This document shows, piece by piece, positions 54,701 to 64,000 of a stretch of 64,000 nucleotides of DNA. Origin of the DNA: Setophaga petechia (taxonomy: Eukaryota > Chordata > Aves > Passeriformes > Parulidae). The stretch lies in assembly GCA_024362935.1 (NCBI GenBank), contig JANCRA010000005.1:26620235-26684234 (forward strand), in the 5' to 3' direction. The notes below the pieces were generated by a model that worked only from the letters and a program-made list of their open reading frames with translations, did no database searches and had not been told where the DNA came from. The number at the start of each line of letters is the position of its first letter. Positions within the stretch are counted from its first letter, which is position 1. The translations under genes and the position numbers were made by a program.

Positions 54701-57700
54701 GGATTACTGTTGCAAATCCTGGTCAGTGCTGAGTCAGCTGTCTGCTGTATCCACACAGTCAGAGGAATAAAGGTGCAAATATTTGCTATCCTACCTTCCA
54801 CTTTAACCACTTAAGGTAGCTGCAGATTTTGCACTACCATACTGAAATAGATGCTGCAGTTCTTGCATTCTTTGGGAACTAAGAATTCATGCTCAAAGAA
54901 GCATATTTTAGATTTAATGTCTGTAGTACCTGTTTTCTACATTCCCTAAATGCGTTGGACAATGTTGGTTGGATTTTTTGTTAGAACATAGACTGCCTTC
55001 TCAAAGCTAATTGTTTTATATCTGTCTTTATCTGAATCTGCAGAGGAGCTTAAAGAAGGTAACACTAACACTTTTCTCCCTGTCTCCTGTAGCAGTAATC
55101 TAATAGAATTTATCTGTGTTTATGCTTTAGCAGGAACTACCACTCTTCTTGCATTACCTGGTAGCTGAATTGCTTGTTCCCTGTAGGATTCTACACTGCA
55201 CTCCATACCACAGAAGACAGGGTAGATGAAGCAGAAAGATTTAAACATGTTTGAATGATGACTCAAGAGACTTGAAGATAGATGGGCATGTATCAGCTCA
55301 ACATTACTCTGAACATTGCCCTGAATGAGCAGTTTTGTGCTAAGGAATTTTTCCCATAGTCATTAACTAGTTGTTAGTACATATAGAAATGTAGGAAAAA
55401 AACTGTATTGTAAAGGTACAAGTAGTGAAGAGTGTATAGATGTGAAAGGGCAATTAACATGCATCTAATTTTGTTTCAATACTTCCATGCTTATGAGATA
55501 ACTGTAAATCAAAGAGTGCTAAAGGTATTTCAAAGCTTGCAAATGAAAATAATGGTTTTCCTTGGAACAAATACTGCTTTTAAAGACATGCCTGTGTCTT
55601 CTGTATCTCATTCTTGCTTTAAGGCCTAAATATAGGGAATGCACAGTTTGGATAACTACATGTGTGGTTAGGGGAAAATAAGGAGTACTGTTTGAAAAGA
55701 AAGCTAAACACTCGCACAATTTTTTTCCTTGATTTGTTTTCAAATCACCTTTCTCAAATAGTTTCTATACTTTCTGAACATTGGTTTATTGGAAAATTGG
55801 TATGTTTTGAACCCTTTATGAGAGATTTAATTTTTAAAAAATACAGAGTTTTAGAAGTCTCACCTGAATAGTAAAGCCTTCATGATGAACAGCATGAGAA
55901 TGTGGACAGAAAGAATTAGAGGAAAGAGGTTAGGCTCACATGTTGGAGCAGATATCACTGATCCAATGCATAAAAAGAAGTAATAAAATCAGATCTTCAT
56001 TTTGCCTGAAATATCTGAGTAGACACAAGGTGTATTTTCCAAACATGCTATGGGGCACAAACTGAGTTACAAAGTTTTTGTTTCTAATTTTGAGCTACTG
56101 ACTTGTTACTATTGTTTTAACTAAAGACTTCTTGTAAAATAGATTTCACCTGAAAAGCTTAAATTATGTGGAGGTTTTTTCACTAATTTCAATTTCAAAA
56201 CATTGTCTGGCATGTCGGTATCTTGGGAATGAAACGAATTGAATGTTAAGTTTCAAATTTCATTTGGGAAGTACCAAGATGTTCTGTGTTTATTTTTTCT
56301 TAAAATAACCCTTTTCAATTGGTCGTTGGTCATGTGAAATACTTTGATATTATAGAGTATCATGCTTTTAAAATTATATTAAGCATCATACTTCCACATA
56401 TTTACTGAAACTCCTTTTTTCCTTAGGATCAGCAATAATTGTTTGACATCTAAGTTTTAATTTTCTCTTTTTTATTTCATGGCTGTTTGTTCTTTGTATT
56501 CTAGAAGAGGAAGAGTTTGGTGAATTTGGTCAACGAGTCTTTATTGGTATGCAATGACTAAAGATAAGTGAAATGTTTGGGGCTTGATCTAGCTTAATGA
56601 AGTTCAGTAAAAATCTTTGTTCTTTATATCACCTGAAGACTTACTAAATGGAATACAGCTTACTCTGTTTTCCAAACATCAGGAAGTCTCTTTCTTCCTC
56701 ATAATGCTCAATCTCTCCATTTAAATCTTTCTTCCTGTTAGGTTTCTACAGAGACTTGGCCACTGCTATTTAAACTTGACTTCATGATTAATTTTGCTCA
56801 AAAGTAATGTCTGTCATCCACTGAGAATAATCATGAGGGCTTTCATTAGAAAAGTGCACCTATATGTGAAGTTTTCAGAGTTGGATGGTCAAGTGGAGAA
56901 ACAAACCTATCTCTGTGGTTAATAAACCATAGTGACCTTTAAAATACATGTTCTGGAGGCTGGAGAAAATGTTCCAGACTTGCCTCATGAGAGTGAACCA
57001 CCTACACTGTCAAAAAAAGTTGACCTGTTCCCTAGGGAGGCCTCAGGTAGTCAGAAACTTCTCCTCCAGCTTGTTTGGGGGATCTTTCAGAAGTCTTTAA
57101 TTCCAGGCTAATTTTCAGGTGACTTTCAAAGGGTTTTTACCAACTCTGTAGCTGTAATGTAATGCTCAGAGATTCTACCAAGCTGTCATATCAAGTGCAG
57201 CAATGAAATTCATTAACCTTCACCCTGCAAAAACCTCAGAAAAGGTAATGTGTTGTGTGCCTTAGCAAGAGGCCCTCTGGGCCAAAGAGCCAGTTGCCTG
57301 CACGTGGGCTGTATTTTCCAGCAGTGTGCCTTTGCCCCGCCTTGCAGCTGGATTCCGCAGGAGCATGCGGCTGTGCCGCAGGAAGGCCCGGCTCCAGCAG
57401 CAGTCCTGCTACTCCCGCTGCCCCAGCAGCTGCTACAGCGCCCTGGCCGCTCCCTACGAAGAGGTGGTCAGGTACCAGCGGCACCCGACAGACCGGCACA
57501 GGCTAATTATCCTCGTGGGTAAGAGCTTAACCCTTCCCAGGCACATCCCAGCAGGGGCTTCCTGCTGCTGATGGCAGTGCTGACTGTGTAGGCAGCTCTC
57601 AAAGCAACACTTCAAGAATTATTGTCATTTGACCCCATTATTTAGGTTAAAGTTTAATGCAGGTATCATCTTCTCTGCTTGAGATAGTGAGTGCTAAAAA

Positions 57701-60700
57701 ACAGTAATAATAAAGTCCTTAGAAGAAGCTGGTTATGAATGCTGGTTGGTAATGAATTTTATTAAGGAAGTGGTTCAGTTTTGTATTCAGCTGGGGCTAA
57801 AAGTGATGAGAAAACATCGGTAACTTAATAGAAAGATTCTTTACGTGGCGGCATTTCTACAACCAGTGTTAAATGTATAGATATGACAATAATAAGAATA
57901 TTTAACTCCAGACTAGACCAATCTCAATTATGGACAGTATGGAAAGATACCTTTAATAATGCTTGTTATAGGACATACTGCATTAAGTGGGCTGCAGGCT
58001 CTCAAAGAGACTTTAATTGTAGCAACTGAAGGGAGGATGCTGTTCTTCACTGTTCTATGGTCCTGATAAAGCAAACTGAGTAAAGGCAAATCCACTGTCC
58101 TTTCTAAGTCTGGAAGTATTTGATAAGTTTTTTGTTTCAAAGTAGTACTGCTGATTTGCCTCCTGGGTGTGGCTATATTGCTGTGGAGTGATTTGTACCC
58201 TGTCAGTAATACTAGCTGCTGTTACCCTGTCAGTAATATTAGCTGCTCTTCCAGGTCCCGCAGGAGTTGGTGTGAATGAGCTACGGCGAAGGCTGATCAC
58301 AAGTAACCCACGAGAGTTCCAAAGTGCCACACCTCGTATGTAATGCTTTTCTTCTTTCTTCCCCTACCCCAATTCAAACATGAATAGGAAATACCAAGCA
58401 CCTTCCTCTTGCCTTTATGTATTTATACACTCTTTGCTCTATGGCTGTTCCTTCAGCTCTGCTGAAAGCCAGTACTGTTTGCTTTCTTAAGGGTTAGTTT
58501 AAAATACTATCTATCTCATTTTGGCAAATCAGACAAAGGTATGTTCAAGTTTCAGCTTCTGAAACCATTAAAAGCGTTATGGAGATTAAGTTATCTACAT
58601 GATTTGGTTTAACTTTAGTGTTTGCTTTTCCTAGATTAAAAAAAAAATCTTAGAGATATTTCAAGTTCTTAGGGTTTAAGTACTCAGGTATGAGAATGAA
58701 CTCAACAGAAGTTGGTGCTTAATAGGCTTTGCAGCTTTCCTTATTAGCCTTCTAGTCTCAGATGAGACTTATGCAGCTTAACTTCTGACGTAACAACTGA
58801 AATTATTTCTATCTGTGCTTATTTGGTTCTTGTAATTTAGATAACCAAACTGGAAATTATGTATCTGAAGCTAGCTGAAAAGTCATGACTTAGCACTTAA
58901 GGCCCCTGATGAGGGGAAGGTGCAAGTGTGGGAAACTCGTGGGATTTTTCTGAATGAACTTTAAAAAAAATTGCCTCTGAAGAGTAAAGAGTTGTGCAAC
59001 CAGTTCCAAGGCAGTTCCTGATTGCTTTGAATCACAACTATTTGGATTAAACTACTCTTCCATTCCTAGAAATACAGTTGTGCCTTGGTAACTTTTAATG
59101 ACTTGTCACTGGCAAACCATTAAGTATATGGGGTTTTTGTTCTGGATTAACAAATGGAAATAACGAATATTATTATTTATAAAAATACTGATTGATAGTT
59201 CTTCATGAAGTTCTCAATTTCACTTAATAAAGTTACAATAATTTAGTTGCAGCTGGGGTTTTTTTGTGTGTTATATCATCCTTCAGACACCACTCGTGTT
59301 CAGAAAAGTTATGAAATGAATGGTCGTGAATATCACTACATATCGAAGGAAACTTTTGAAAACATGGTGTATAGTCACAGGTGAGTAGGAGAGATGAATC
59401 ACATTTTTATTACCTAAAATGCAAAATGATCAAAGAAAGTAGAGTTTTGTAGTTGGTCCCAAGTCTGGGCTCCTCCACTTCTACTGTGTATGAGTGGTGT
59501 AAATTCGTGTCAAACTACTTGAGACTGTTTCTTCAAAGACTGTGTTTGTGCAGTTGCAAATAGCTCCTCCACAATTAATCTCAGAATCCTTCTAAAAGGA
59601 AGTGGGCTCTCTAGTCCTGAGCTCATTAAATGTGCTCGTAAGTTATGAGTTTAACTCTCCAGGAAACCAGACTGCTTTTGAAAATTTAGCAGTAAATCAT
59701 ACCTGTTCCTGACCTGCAACTCCATTGCAGGATCTCTGCAGGGATGACACACGAGTAGTTGAACTGTAAGGGCTAAATATTCAAAAGTGTCTGCTCCTTT
59801 CTATGCATCAATCATCTCTCTAAGACAGACCAGCTCAGCACTACAGAAGAGACACTCATTGAACTGTGCCAAGTGCTTTGAAATCTTCAGACTTAAGAAG
59901 TTATTTGTAGTATGTAATTGACAAACATTGACAAGTAAAATCACAGCCTCTAAACACAAAATTCATAAAACCATGATGAGTAAAAAATGCAAATTTTGGA
60001 CGTGAATTGTAATGGTTTTTGTGCCTAGTGTAGCAGGGAAGAGCAAAGGCGAACAGTATTCAGTGGGTTTTATGATCATTCAGTCCTGATCACTGGATTG
60101 TATTTGAAGATTTCACTTTTAAATGGAATCTTTTTGAAACTCAAATGCTCTTTCATTTTCCTTTTTCCTCACCACTGCTGCAGAATGCTGGAATATGGGG
60201 AGTACAAAGGGTACCTGTATGGTACCAGTATTGATGCAGTGAGAACAGTCCTTGATGCAGGGAAGATCTGTGTCATAGATTTAGAACCACAGGTGAGTGG
60301 TAAAGGGGCAGGCAATCTTCTGGAAGGAAAAATAATTTTCTCTACATTCTTGAGCCGTTGGAACAGTGTTAGTTGCTTTGTCTTGTTTTTCACTTTACCT
60401 CATGGTGCTTATTAATAATAGATTATTCTTTTAATATGTCTTAGGGGGTGGTGGTGGTGGTACTAGAGTGACAAGTATGTTGCGACAGTTCATTTTTTAC
60501 CAAGCCAGCAGCTGCATTATCAGTTTGGATGGCATGGAAATGAATTTTCATACTTACTTAGAGTAAGGATTAGTCTTTCATATTGACACCTGTTGCATGG
60601 GATTTATTCCTCCTCCAAGCCCTACTGTTGAGAGTTCTGTCTTTGTATTAGCAATCTCAGAACACTCTTTGGTAAAAGCAGCAACACTTAAAGTAACCAA

Positions 60701-63213
60701 GCAAAAGCTGAAAATTTTAGTGTGCCTTTGTGCCTGCATTTCTCTCCAGAAGTTACAGCACTTAGTAACCTGCTTCTTCACTTAGATACTATTTTTCTTC
60801 CTATTTTATTTTCCTTCTATTTTTGCATTGAATTTGCTGATGAAGATAAGGCTAATAAAATCCTGAGCTTGTAAATATCTAAGATACTTAGAGCTGTGTC
60901 TAGCTAAACCTTGCTAACCTTCTCTGAATTGCTTGCATATTTAGTACTTAGGAGCTGTTTGGGCTATGCTGTTTAAACATCTCCTCTAACTGAATCAAAA
61001 GAGCAACACCATAACTCAGTATTTCTTGGATATTTCCCTCTAATTATGCAGAGCCAATGTGTCTGAGCCTTAGGCTGGCAGTGGCTTGTGCTGCTTAAAA
61101 TAAAAATTAAGTTACAAGATTCATGGGGTACTACTCAAAAACTGAAACTGCTGTAAGAGGTAGATGAGGTCACACCTTAGAAACTGTCCTTTGGGTTTCT
61201 TATGTTACATTTTTAAGCAAAGAGGTAAAAGAGGGGTGTTGTGGTGTTGGGTGTGTAATCTTGCCACTTGGACAAGATGTTTTTTTAGGGTGCGAGTTTA
61301 AAGAACAAGTATTGGAAAGAGTATTAAGTAAGACCAGTGAGGTAACAGAACTACTGCTGTGTGGCATCCTTTATTTAAATCTGGTGGTTTGACCAAATTT
61401 ATATGCTATGATTTTCTTTAGTTTTTCTTTTTTTTTTTCATTCCCTATAGTGCTCTGCAGTAATTTAAAAATACTTATTAGCATTAGGAAATGTTACACA
61501 GTAAAGGAGTTCTGAAAGCAGGATACTTTCTTCCAGCATGGAACAATAAAGAGGTACTTGTTCCAAAAGTAGCTCCCTTAGAGTCAAAAAAGAATAGGTT
61601 TCAAATGCATCTTTTACGTGGTTGATTGTAGAGATCTGTTAGTGACACTGTTCCATCATTCACTGGTATTGAAAGCATCTCCTAATGAGGCTACCAAGCA
61701 GAATTAAGTAATTGTGTGCTACAGTTGCTTAACAATGTCTGCTCCCGGGATTATTAGTGAGATTTTTTTCAAGTAAGTGTTCCTGAAAAAAGTGTCTCCT
61801 AGGTCTGGGGATCATAGTATGTTGTAAACAACTGGCTTTTTATAGGAGTAAAGCTGGGATGAATGCACTTGAAATACTTTCTTTTGCTCTTCGTTTGTAG
61901 GGTATACAAATAGCCCGGACCCATGAGTTAAAACCCTACATTATATTCATCAAGCCACCCAGCATAGGCTGCATGAGGCAGACTCGTAAAAATGCCAGGA
62001 TCATTACAGATTATTATGTGAACATGAAGTTCAAGGTGAGATTTGAGAATAAAAGAGATTGAGTTTATTAATCTGAGATTCTGTTACTGGAACATAATGC
62101 ATTCTACTATGCTATGCTGTTAACTCTTAAAAAAACATTTAGTGTGTCTTTAGGATCAAATCTAATTATTATCTTTTTCTGTGCATTTTGTTGGGATTTC
62201 TTTTCCCTTTCCAGACTGGCTTTGAAGCATAAGAGTTATAATTTGTAACCTAGGGGGCTGAGGCACTTTGCTTCAAAATGTCTTAAAGGAGAAGTTATTT
62301 TGCATATTTTATTTTTATGTTTTATTTTTATGTTTTATTTTTATGTTTTATTTTGCTGTCTTGTGTCAATATTTGAGTCAACACATATATTCACTGTTTG
62401 ACTGAAATACTTGGAATGTGCTTTGTTCAGTAGTATTATTATTTTTTTCACAGTTTTAAGAATGTATGCTTAGTGCCAGTATCAATCCTATACTAAGTTC
62501 TGTAGACAAAACACAGATCCTGCTTGTAGGAAATGCATCTCTTATATTTAGAATATATACAGCACTTTGACAATCGTTTCCTGCAAATCATCCTCAAATT
62601 TAGCATCTTAACATTTTGGAGACCTCAGTCTATAACTATGTGGAAATGATTCATGATTGTTATGACAGAAAGTAACATGGACATGGGAAATAAACTAAAA
62701 TTTGGAGTAAGAACACAAGCATTAGTAGATTTACCTTCCAGTCCCTAACATTCTCTGCCAGCACTTATCATTAGAGTAACTGTTTTAGGGCAAATGGAGT
62801 ATCCTGAGACACAAGGTACTTCCTTGGGAGGCATACGGCAGGCAGCTCAGTTTTTGAGACCTGGAACTGGTACTTTATTATAGCAAACTGTAAATGAAAT
62901 AAAGCAGACTGACATTATCTATTCACCTCTTGTTTATGTGGACCAAGGTGTTTTGCAGATGCTGTGCAGGTATGTTTCTCTACACAACACTGCAGTTTTA
63001 TGGACTTACTCTGTCTCACAGGAAGAAGATTTACAGGAGATGGAAGAATCAGCTAAGAAAATGGAAGCTCAGTTTGGTCAGTTCTTTGATCACGTGATTG
63101 TGAATGACAATTTACAAGAAGCATCTGCGCAGCTGCTGTCTGCAGTACATCGTGCACAGGTTGAGCCCCAGTGGGTCCCTGCAGTATGGATATGCTCAGA
63201 CACTCAGCCCTAA
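42647..63213 (+). CDS. MPP4: MPP4, coding span from first recognised exon (N-terminus missing), 20 exons
   Basis: MPP4 is a membrane-associated guanylate kinase scaffold found mainly in photoreceptor terminals, where it organises membrane protein complexes. Twenty exons join in frame into 1832 nt, about 609 residues plus TAA, against about 637 in human; some 27 N-terminal residues are missing because no start exon was recognised. Domain order: tandem L27, PDZ with a PLGATIK ligand-binding loop, SH3, a hook built of very short acidic exons, and a guanylate-kinase-like domain whose nucleotide loop reads [10 protein letters not shown] and lacks the catalytic Lys, as is usual for MAGUKs. It lies tail-to-head behind ALS2, the known vertebrate order. 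One intron (44510–45061) is GC–AG. Confidence 0.94.
43667..43744 (+). CDS. MPP4: MPP4 exon, L27 linker
   Basis: A 78-nt phase-0 exon; acceptor tgcaacag, donor CGTGAG|gtgaga. Reads [20 protein letters not shown] then RVLSRE, joining the two L27 repeats. Confidence 0.92.
44429..44509 (+). CDS. MPP4: MPP4 exon, second L27 repeat
   Basis: Acceptor tttatcag. Codes [19 protein letters not shown] then LLRSPHFK, 27 whole codons. The exon ends TTCAAG followed by gcaagt, a GC donor; the next exon restarts with ALLSAHD, exactly as in the family, so no GT donor fits. Confidence 0.92.
44510..45061 (+). other. MPP4 intron, GC–AG type
   Basis: Begins AAG|gcaagt, a textbook GC donor consensus, and ends gtaacag. 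No other element recognised. Confidence 0.85.
45062..45193 (+). CDS. MPP4: MPP4 exon, end of L27 and start of PDZ
   Basis: Acceptor ttgtaacag, donor CCTCTG|gtgagg. Reads [20 protein letters not shown], then [19 protein letters not shown] and NNQPL. The last residues begin the PDZ ligand loop, split from GATIK by the intron holding the CR1 insertion. Confidence 0.95.
45317..45370 (-). repeat. CR1 LINE 3'-end fragment, minus orientation
   Basis: The plus strand reads acagaatcacaagaattg then ttgaggctgaaaaggacct, the reverse complement of the usual CR1 3' terminus. It points against the larger CR1 copy 0.3 kb downstream. Edges are approximate. Confidence 0.6.
45660..47037 (+). mobile_element. 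Degenerate CR1 non-LTR retrotransposon (reverse transcriptase part)
   Basis: CR1 is the dominant LINE family of birds. Four frame fragments of its ORF2 follow in order: [16 protein letters not shown] (from about 45.7 kb), [18 protein letters not shown] (about 46.1 kb), [20 protein letters not shown] (about 46.6 kb) and [18 protein letters not shown] (about 46.9 kb). They are broken by stops and frame changes. The catalytic F-A-D-D box reads FIED, so the enzyme is inactive. The 3' end runs into GTCCCTTCCAACTGAG and a CCATGATTCTGTGG terminus at about 47037. The 5' part of the element is missing. Confidence 0.88.
47182..47263 (+). CDS. MPP4: MPP4 exon, PDZ domain
   Basis: Acceptor cctgccag, donor AGTG|gtaggt. 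Reads [20 protein letters not shown] then GGLADRS. With the previous exon it completes the PLGATIK ligand-binding loop of the PDZ fold. Confidence 0.95.
48388..48473 (+). CDS. MPP4: MPP4 exon, PDZ domain
   Basis: Acceptor catggtag, donor ATTCTG|gtattt. Reads [20 protein letters not shown] then PEQVINIL, the PDZ G-D-x-L-x-x-V-N-G strand and second helix. Confidence 0.95.
48720..48746 (+). repeat. 27-base dispersed repeat, copy 1
   Basis: Identical over 27 bases to 50560–50586. Core aaaaacaaaccctcaag. Both copies are intronic in MPP4, 1.84 kb apart, in the same orientation. Confidence 0.8.
49411..49482 (+). CDS. MPP4: MPP4 exon, end of PDZ
   Basis: Acceptor tcatttag, donor ACAACA|gtaaga. A 72-nt phase-0 exon reading [18 protein letters not shown] then VSNQTT: the last PDZ strand and the linker to SH3. 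Confidence 0.93.
49892..50088 (+). CDS. MPP4: MPP4 exon, SH3 domain
   Basis: Acceptor tttactag, donor AAAAG|gtaaaa. Codes [20 protein letters not shown], then [19 protein letters not shown] and [10 protein letters not shown]. The ALYDY-like start, acidic loop and WW motif define a MAGUK SH3 domain. Confidence 0.96.
50276..50329 (+). repeat. Diverged 27-bp tandem duplication
   Basis: The segment tgtataatctcaaatt recurs 27 bases later, followed by a less similar remainder. It lies in the MPP4 intron after the SH3 exon. Confidence 0.7.
50560..50586 (+). repeat. 27-base dispersed repeat, copy 2
   Basis: Second copy of the element at 48720–48746; flanking bases differ on both sides, so the identity is sharply bounded. 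Confidence 0.8.
51182..51246 (+). CDS. MPP4: MPP4 exon, SH3–hook junction
   Basis: A 65-nt exon; acceptor ctatgtag, donor AATGT|gtgagt. Reads [20 protein letters not shown] then M and one base T of the next codon. Joined straight to the 39-nt exon it would give T|AG, a stop; the 18-nt microexon between them avoids this. Confidence 0.92.
52021..52038 (+). CDS. MPP4: MPP4 18-nt microexon, hook region
   Basis: Acceptor gtgagcag, donor GAAG|gtagga. Two bases complete Leu, then STVEE, then one base. Joined to neighbours it reads [18 protein letters not shown], in line with the known LSISMEEEDDM of the family. The size and frame fit is specific but no alignment was run. Confidence 0.72.
53049..53087 (+). 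CDS. MPP4: MPP4 39-nt microexon, acidic hook
   Basis: Acceptor atctgtag, donor ACAG|gtaact. Codes [12 protein letters not shown] after a split Glu; matches the DDMKIDEKCVE block of mammalian MPP4. Phase 1 at both ends. Confidence 0.87.
53814..53834 (+). CDS. MPP4: MPP4 21-nt microexon, acidic hook
   Basis: Acceptor actaaacaag, donor TCAG|gtaagt. Completes Asp and codes EETFES plus one base, matching DEETFES of the mammalian protein exactly. Phase 1 at both ends. Confidence 0.85.
55044..55058 (+). CDS. MPP4: MPP4 15-nt microexon, acidic hook
   Basis: Acceptor aatctgcag, donor GAAG|gtaaca. Completes Glu and codes ELKE plus one base. At 15 nt it is the shortest exon in the window. Phase 1 at both ends, so it can be skipped without changing frame. 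Confidence 0.77.
56505..56546 (+). CDS. MPP4: MPP4 42-nt exon, hook to GK
   Basis: Acceptor gtattctag, donor ATTG|gtatgc. Reads [14 protein letters not shown], aligning with the EEFVGYGQKFFI segment ahead of the GK domain. Phase 1 at both ends. Confidence 0.9.
57348..57518 (+). CDS. MPP4: MPP4 exon, pre-GK region and GK start
   Basis: Acceptor ccttgcag, donor GTGG|gtaaga. Reads [20 protein letters not shown], a Cys/Ser/Tyr-rich stretch [12 protein letters not shown], then [17 protein letters not shown] and LIILV, the first GK strand. It is strikingly GC- and CpG-rich compared with the rest of the window. Confidence 0.94.
58196..58249 (+). repeat. 27-bp tandem duplication next to a splice acceptor
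   Basis: Two 27-base units, 58196–58222 and 58223–58249, differ at two positions. The second unit supplies part of the pyrimidine tract and ends five bases before the exon at 58255. Confidence 0.8.
58255..58335 (+). CDS. MPP4: MPP4 exon, GK nucleotide loop
   Basis: Acceptor tcttccag, donor CCTC|gtatgt. Reads [20 protein letters not shown] then EFQSATP. The guanylate kinase P-loop Lys is absent (VGVN), so the domain should bind partners rather than phosphorylate GMP, as in other MAGUKs. Confidence 0.95.
59287..59380 (+). CDS. MPP4: MPP4 exon, GK domain
   Basis: Acceptor catccttcag, donor CACAG|gtgagt. Reads [20 protein letters not shown] then [10 protein letters not shown], the GMP-binding-like region. 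Confidence 0.95.
60184..60292 (+). CDS. MPP4: MPP4 exon, GK domain
   Basis: Acceptor gctgctgcag, donor CCACAG|gtgagt. Reads [19 protein letters not shown] and [15 protein letters not shown], the E-Y-G-x-Y-x-x-x-Y-G-T-S core of GK domains. Confidence 0.96.
60293..61900 (+). other. MPP4 intron in GK domain
   Basis: A 1.6 kb AT-rich intron; a short GGT-repeat run near 60445–60462 is the only simple repeat noted. Confidence 0.6.
61901..62035 (+). CDS. MPP4: MPP4 exon, GK domain
   Basis: Acceptor gtttgtag, donor TTCAAG|gtgaga. Reads [18 protein letters not shown] then [17 protein letters not shown]. 45 whole codons, phase 0. Confidence 0.95.
62307..62354 (+). repeat. 13-bp tandem repeat, about 3.7 copies
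   Basis: Unit ttttatttttatg repeats perfectly three times and then partly, inside the last MPP4 intron. Confidence 0.9.
63022..63213 (+). CDS. MPP4: MPP4 last exon, C-terminus and stop
   Basis: Acceptor gtctcacag. Codes [39 protein letters not shown] and [16 protein letters not shown] then TAA. The WVP.W ending is typical of the MPP family. Confidence 0.96.
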   Translation, partial: EEDLQEMEESAKKMEAQFGQFFDHVIVNDNLQEASAQLLSAVHRAQVEPQWVPAVWICSDTQP

Positions 63214-63480
63214 TTCTAAGCAGCAGGCAGCTTCAGAAAGATTACAGCTTATGTTTTACTTCAAGAATAATCCTAATGTCAGGATTGCAAGAATTTATCT
63301 TTGTACGTGAGGGATTTGGAAGAGGATTAGGAAGGAAGCTCCAATGGGAGATATAATCATACTATGTTCTGTGTAGCTTTTGAGCTTTTTATGTTATACT
63401 TGGATCCACTTTTGTACAAAAAAAAAGGAAATACTGTGAATGCTCAATTACAAGAATAAAGAAAAATCTATTTTGTTGCA
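63214..63480 (+). other. MPP4: MPP4 3' UTR
   Basis: About 0.27 kb after the stop, ending near a cleavage site estimated 20 bases beyond the AATAAA at 63455. Confidence 0.65.
63455..63460 (+). terminator. MPP4 polyadenylation signal
   Basis: AATAAA with a GT/T-rich stretch just downstream, in the right place for the MPP4 transcript end. Confidence 0.7.
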
Positions 63481-64000
63481 TGTATCTTTGTTATTTACTT
63501 ACACATAAGTTCAGAAAGGTCCTTTTCTCTCTTTTTATTATGCTTGTTCTGGTTCTGTGATGCCTTTACATTCTGGAAGCCTTACAAACTATATTAAGTC
63601 AGAATGTGCTTTTTTTGCATGGTGTCTGTCAACAGTGTGTTATTTATGAAGGTATTGGTTTGTTTCTAATCCTTTTTACCTTTTTAGGAGTGGTGTTGGC
63701 ATAATATGAATGACTCCAAAACCCAGTTATCATCATAATATGTGTAAATATATCTTTTCTGCTCTTCCATCAGTTTAGGTGAGTACAATCTGATAGAATG
63801 TGCACTTACCAAAGAGGAAGATAATCAGAAAACCTTTCTCTTGTTTGTTTGGTCTGCAGTAGCACGGTCTCCTCATCAAAGGGTGCAATGCTTGTGGCAA
63901 CTGAGCTCCTCACTCCGCCTCCTATTTGTAGCTGTCTCGCTGCCTGAGGTACACAGATGGTTATTTTGTTGGCCTACCTCATCCAGAAGGAAAATCAACA
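63481..64000. other. Sequence downstream of MPP4, no firm feature
   Basis: In other vertebrates TMEM237 follows MPP4. I see no TMEM237 exon here. A splice-flanked, CpG-bearing segment at 63860–63948 is open in one frame but unrecognised. Confidence 0.4.

Overview
The window is vertebrate, most likely avian, genomic DNA. The evidence is long AT-rich introns split by short vertebrate-style exons, CR1 (chicken repeat 1) LINE remnants, and a compact ALS2–MPP4 neighbourhood. No prokaryotic, viral, CRISPR or RNA-gene signal was seen. Gene names rest on remembered vertebrate alsin and MPP4 proteins; no search could be run. Every exon was checked by hand for splice sites and for phase with its neighbours.

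Region 1 (about 2.4–35.2 kb, plus strand) holds the whole coding part of ALS2 (alsin). There are 33 coding exons from an ATG at 2467 to a TAG ending at 34509. They sum to 4950 nt, or 1649 residues, close to the roughly 1657 of human alsin. Domain order is an RCC1-like domain, DH/PH, MORN repeats, then VPS9. Alsin is an endosomal Rab5/Rac1 regulator. The noncoding first exon and promoter were not found and probably lie upstream of position 1.

Region 2 (about 35.2–42.6 kb) is intergenic or the unresolved 5' end of MPP4. It has a GC-richer block just after the ALS2 poly(A) signal and two candidate exons near 37.3–37.7 kb that I could not assign.

Region 3 (42.6–63.5 kb, plus strand) holds MPP4, a photoreceptor membrane-associated guanylate kinase. 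Twenty coding exons give tandem L27, PDZ, SH3, an acidic microexon-encoded hook and a guanylate-kinase-like domain. About 610 codons are recovered, and roughly 27 N-terminal residues are missing. A degenerate CR1 reverse-transcriptase copy lies in the intron just before the first PDZ exon.

The last 0.5 kb holds nothing firm. The tandem order ALS2 then MPP4 matches the known vertebrate arrangement. The two proteins are not known to act together; they are neighbours only. I found no wholly new biological system. The most interesting items are two GC–AG introns, a train of frame-symmetric microexons in MPP4 with a built-in stop at one skip junction, a tiny in-frame uORF directly before the ALS2 start, and the orphan candidate exons upstream of MPP4.
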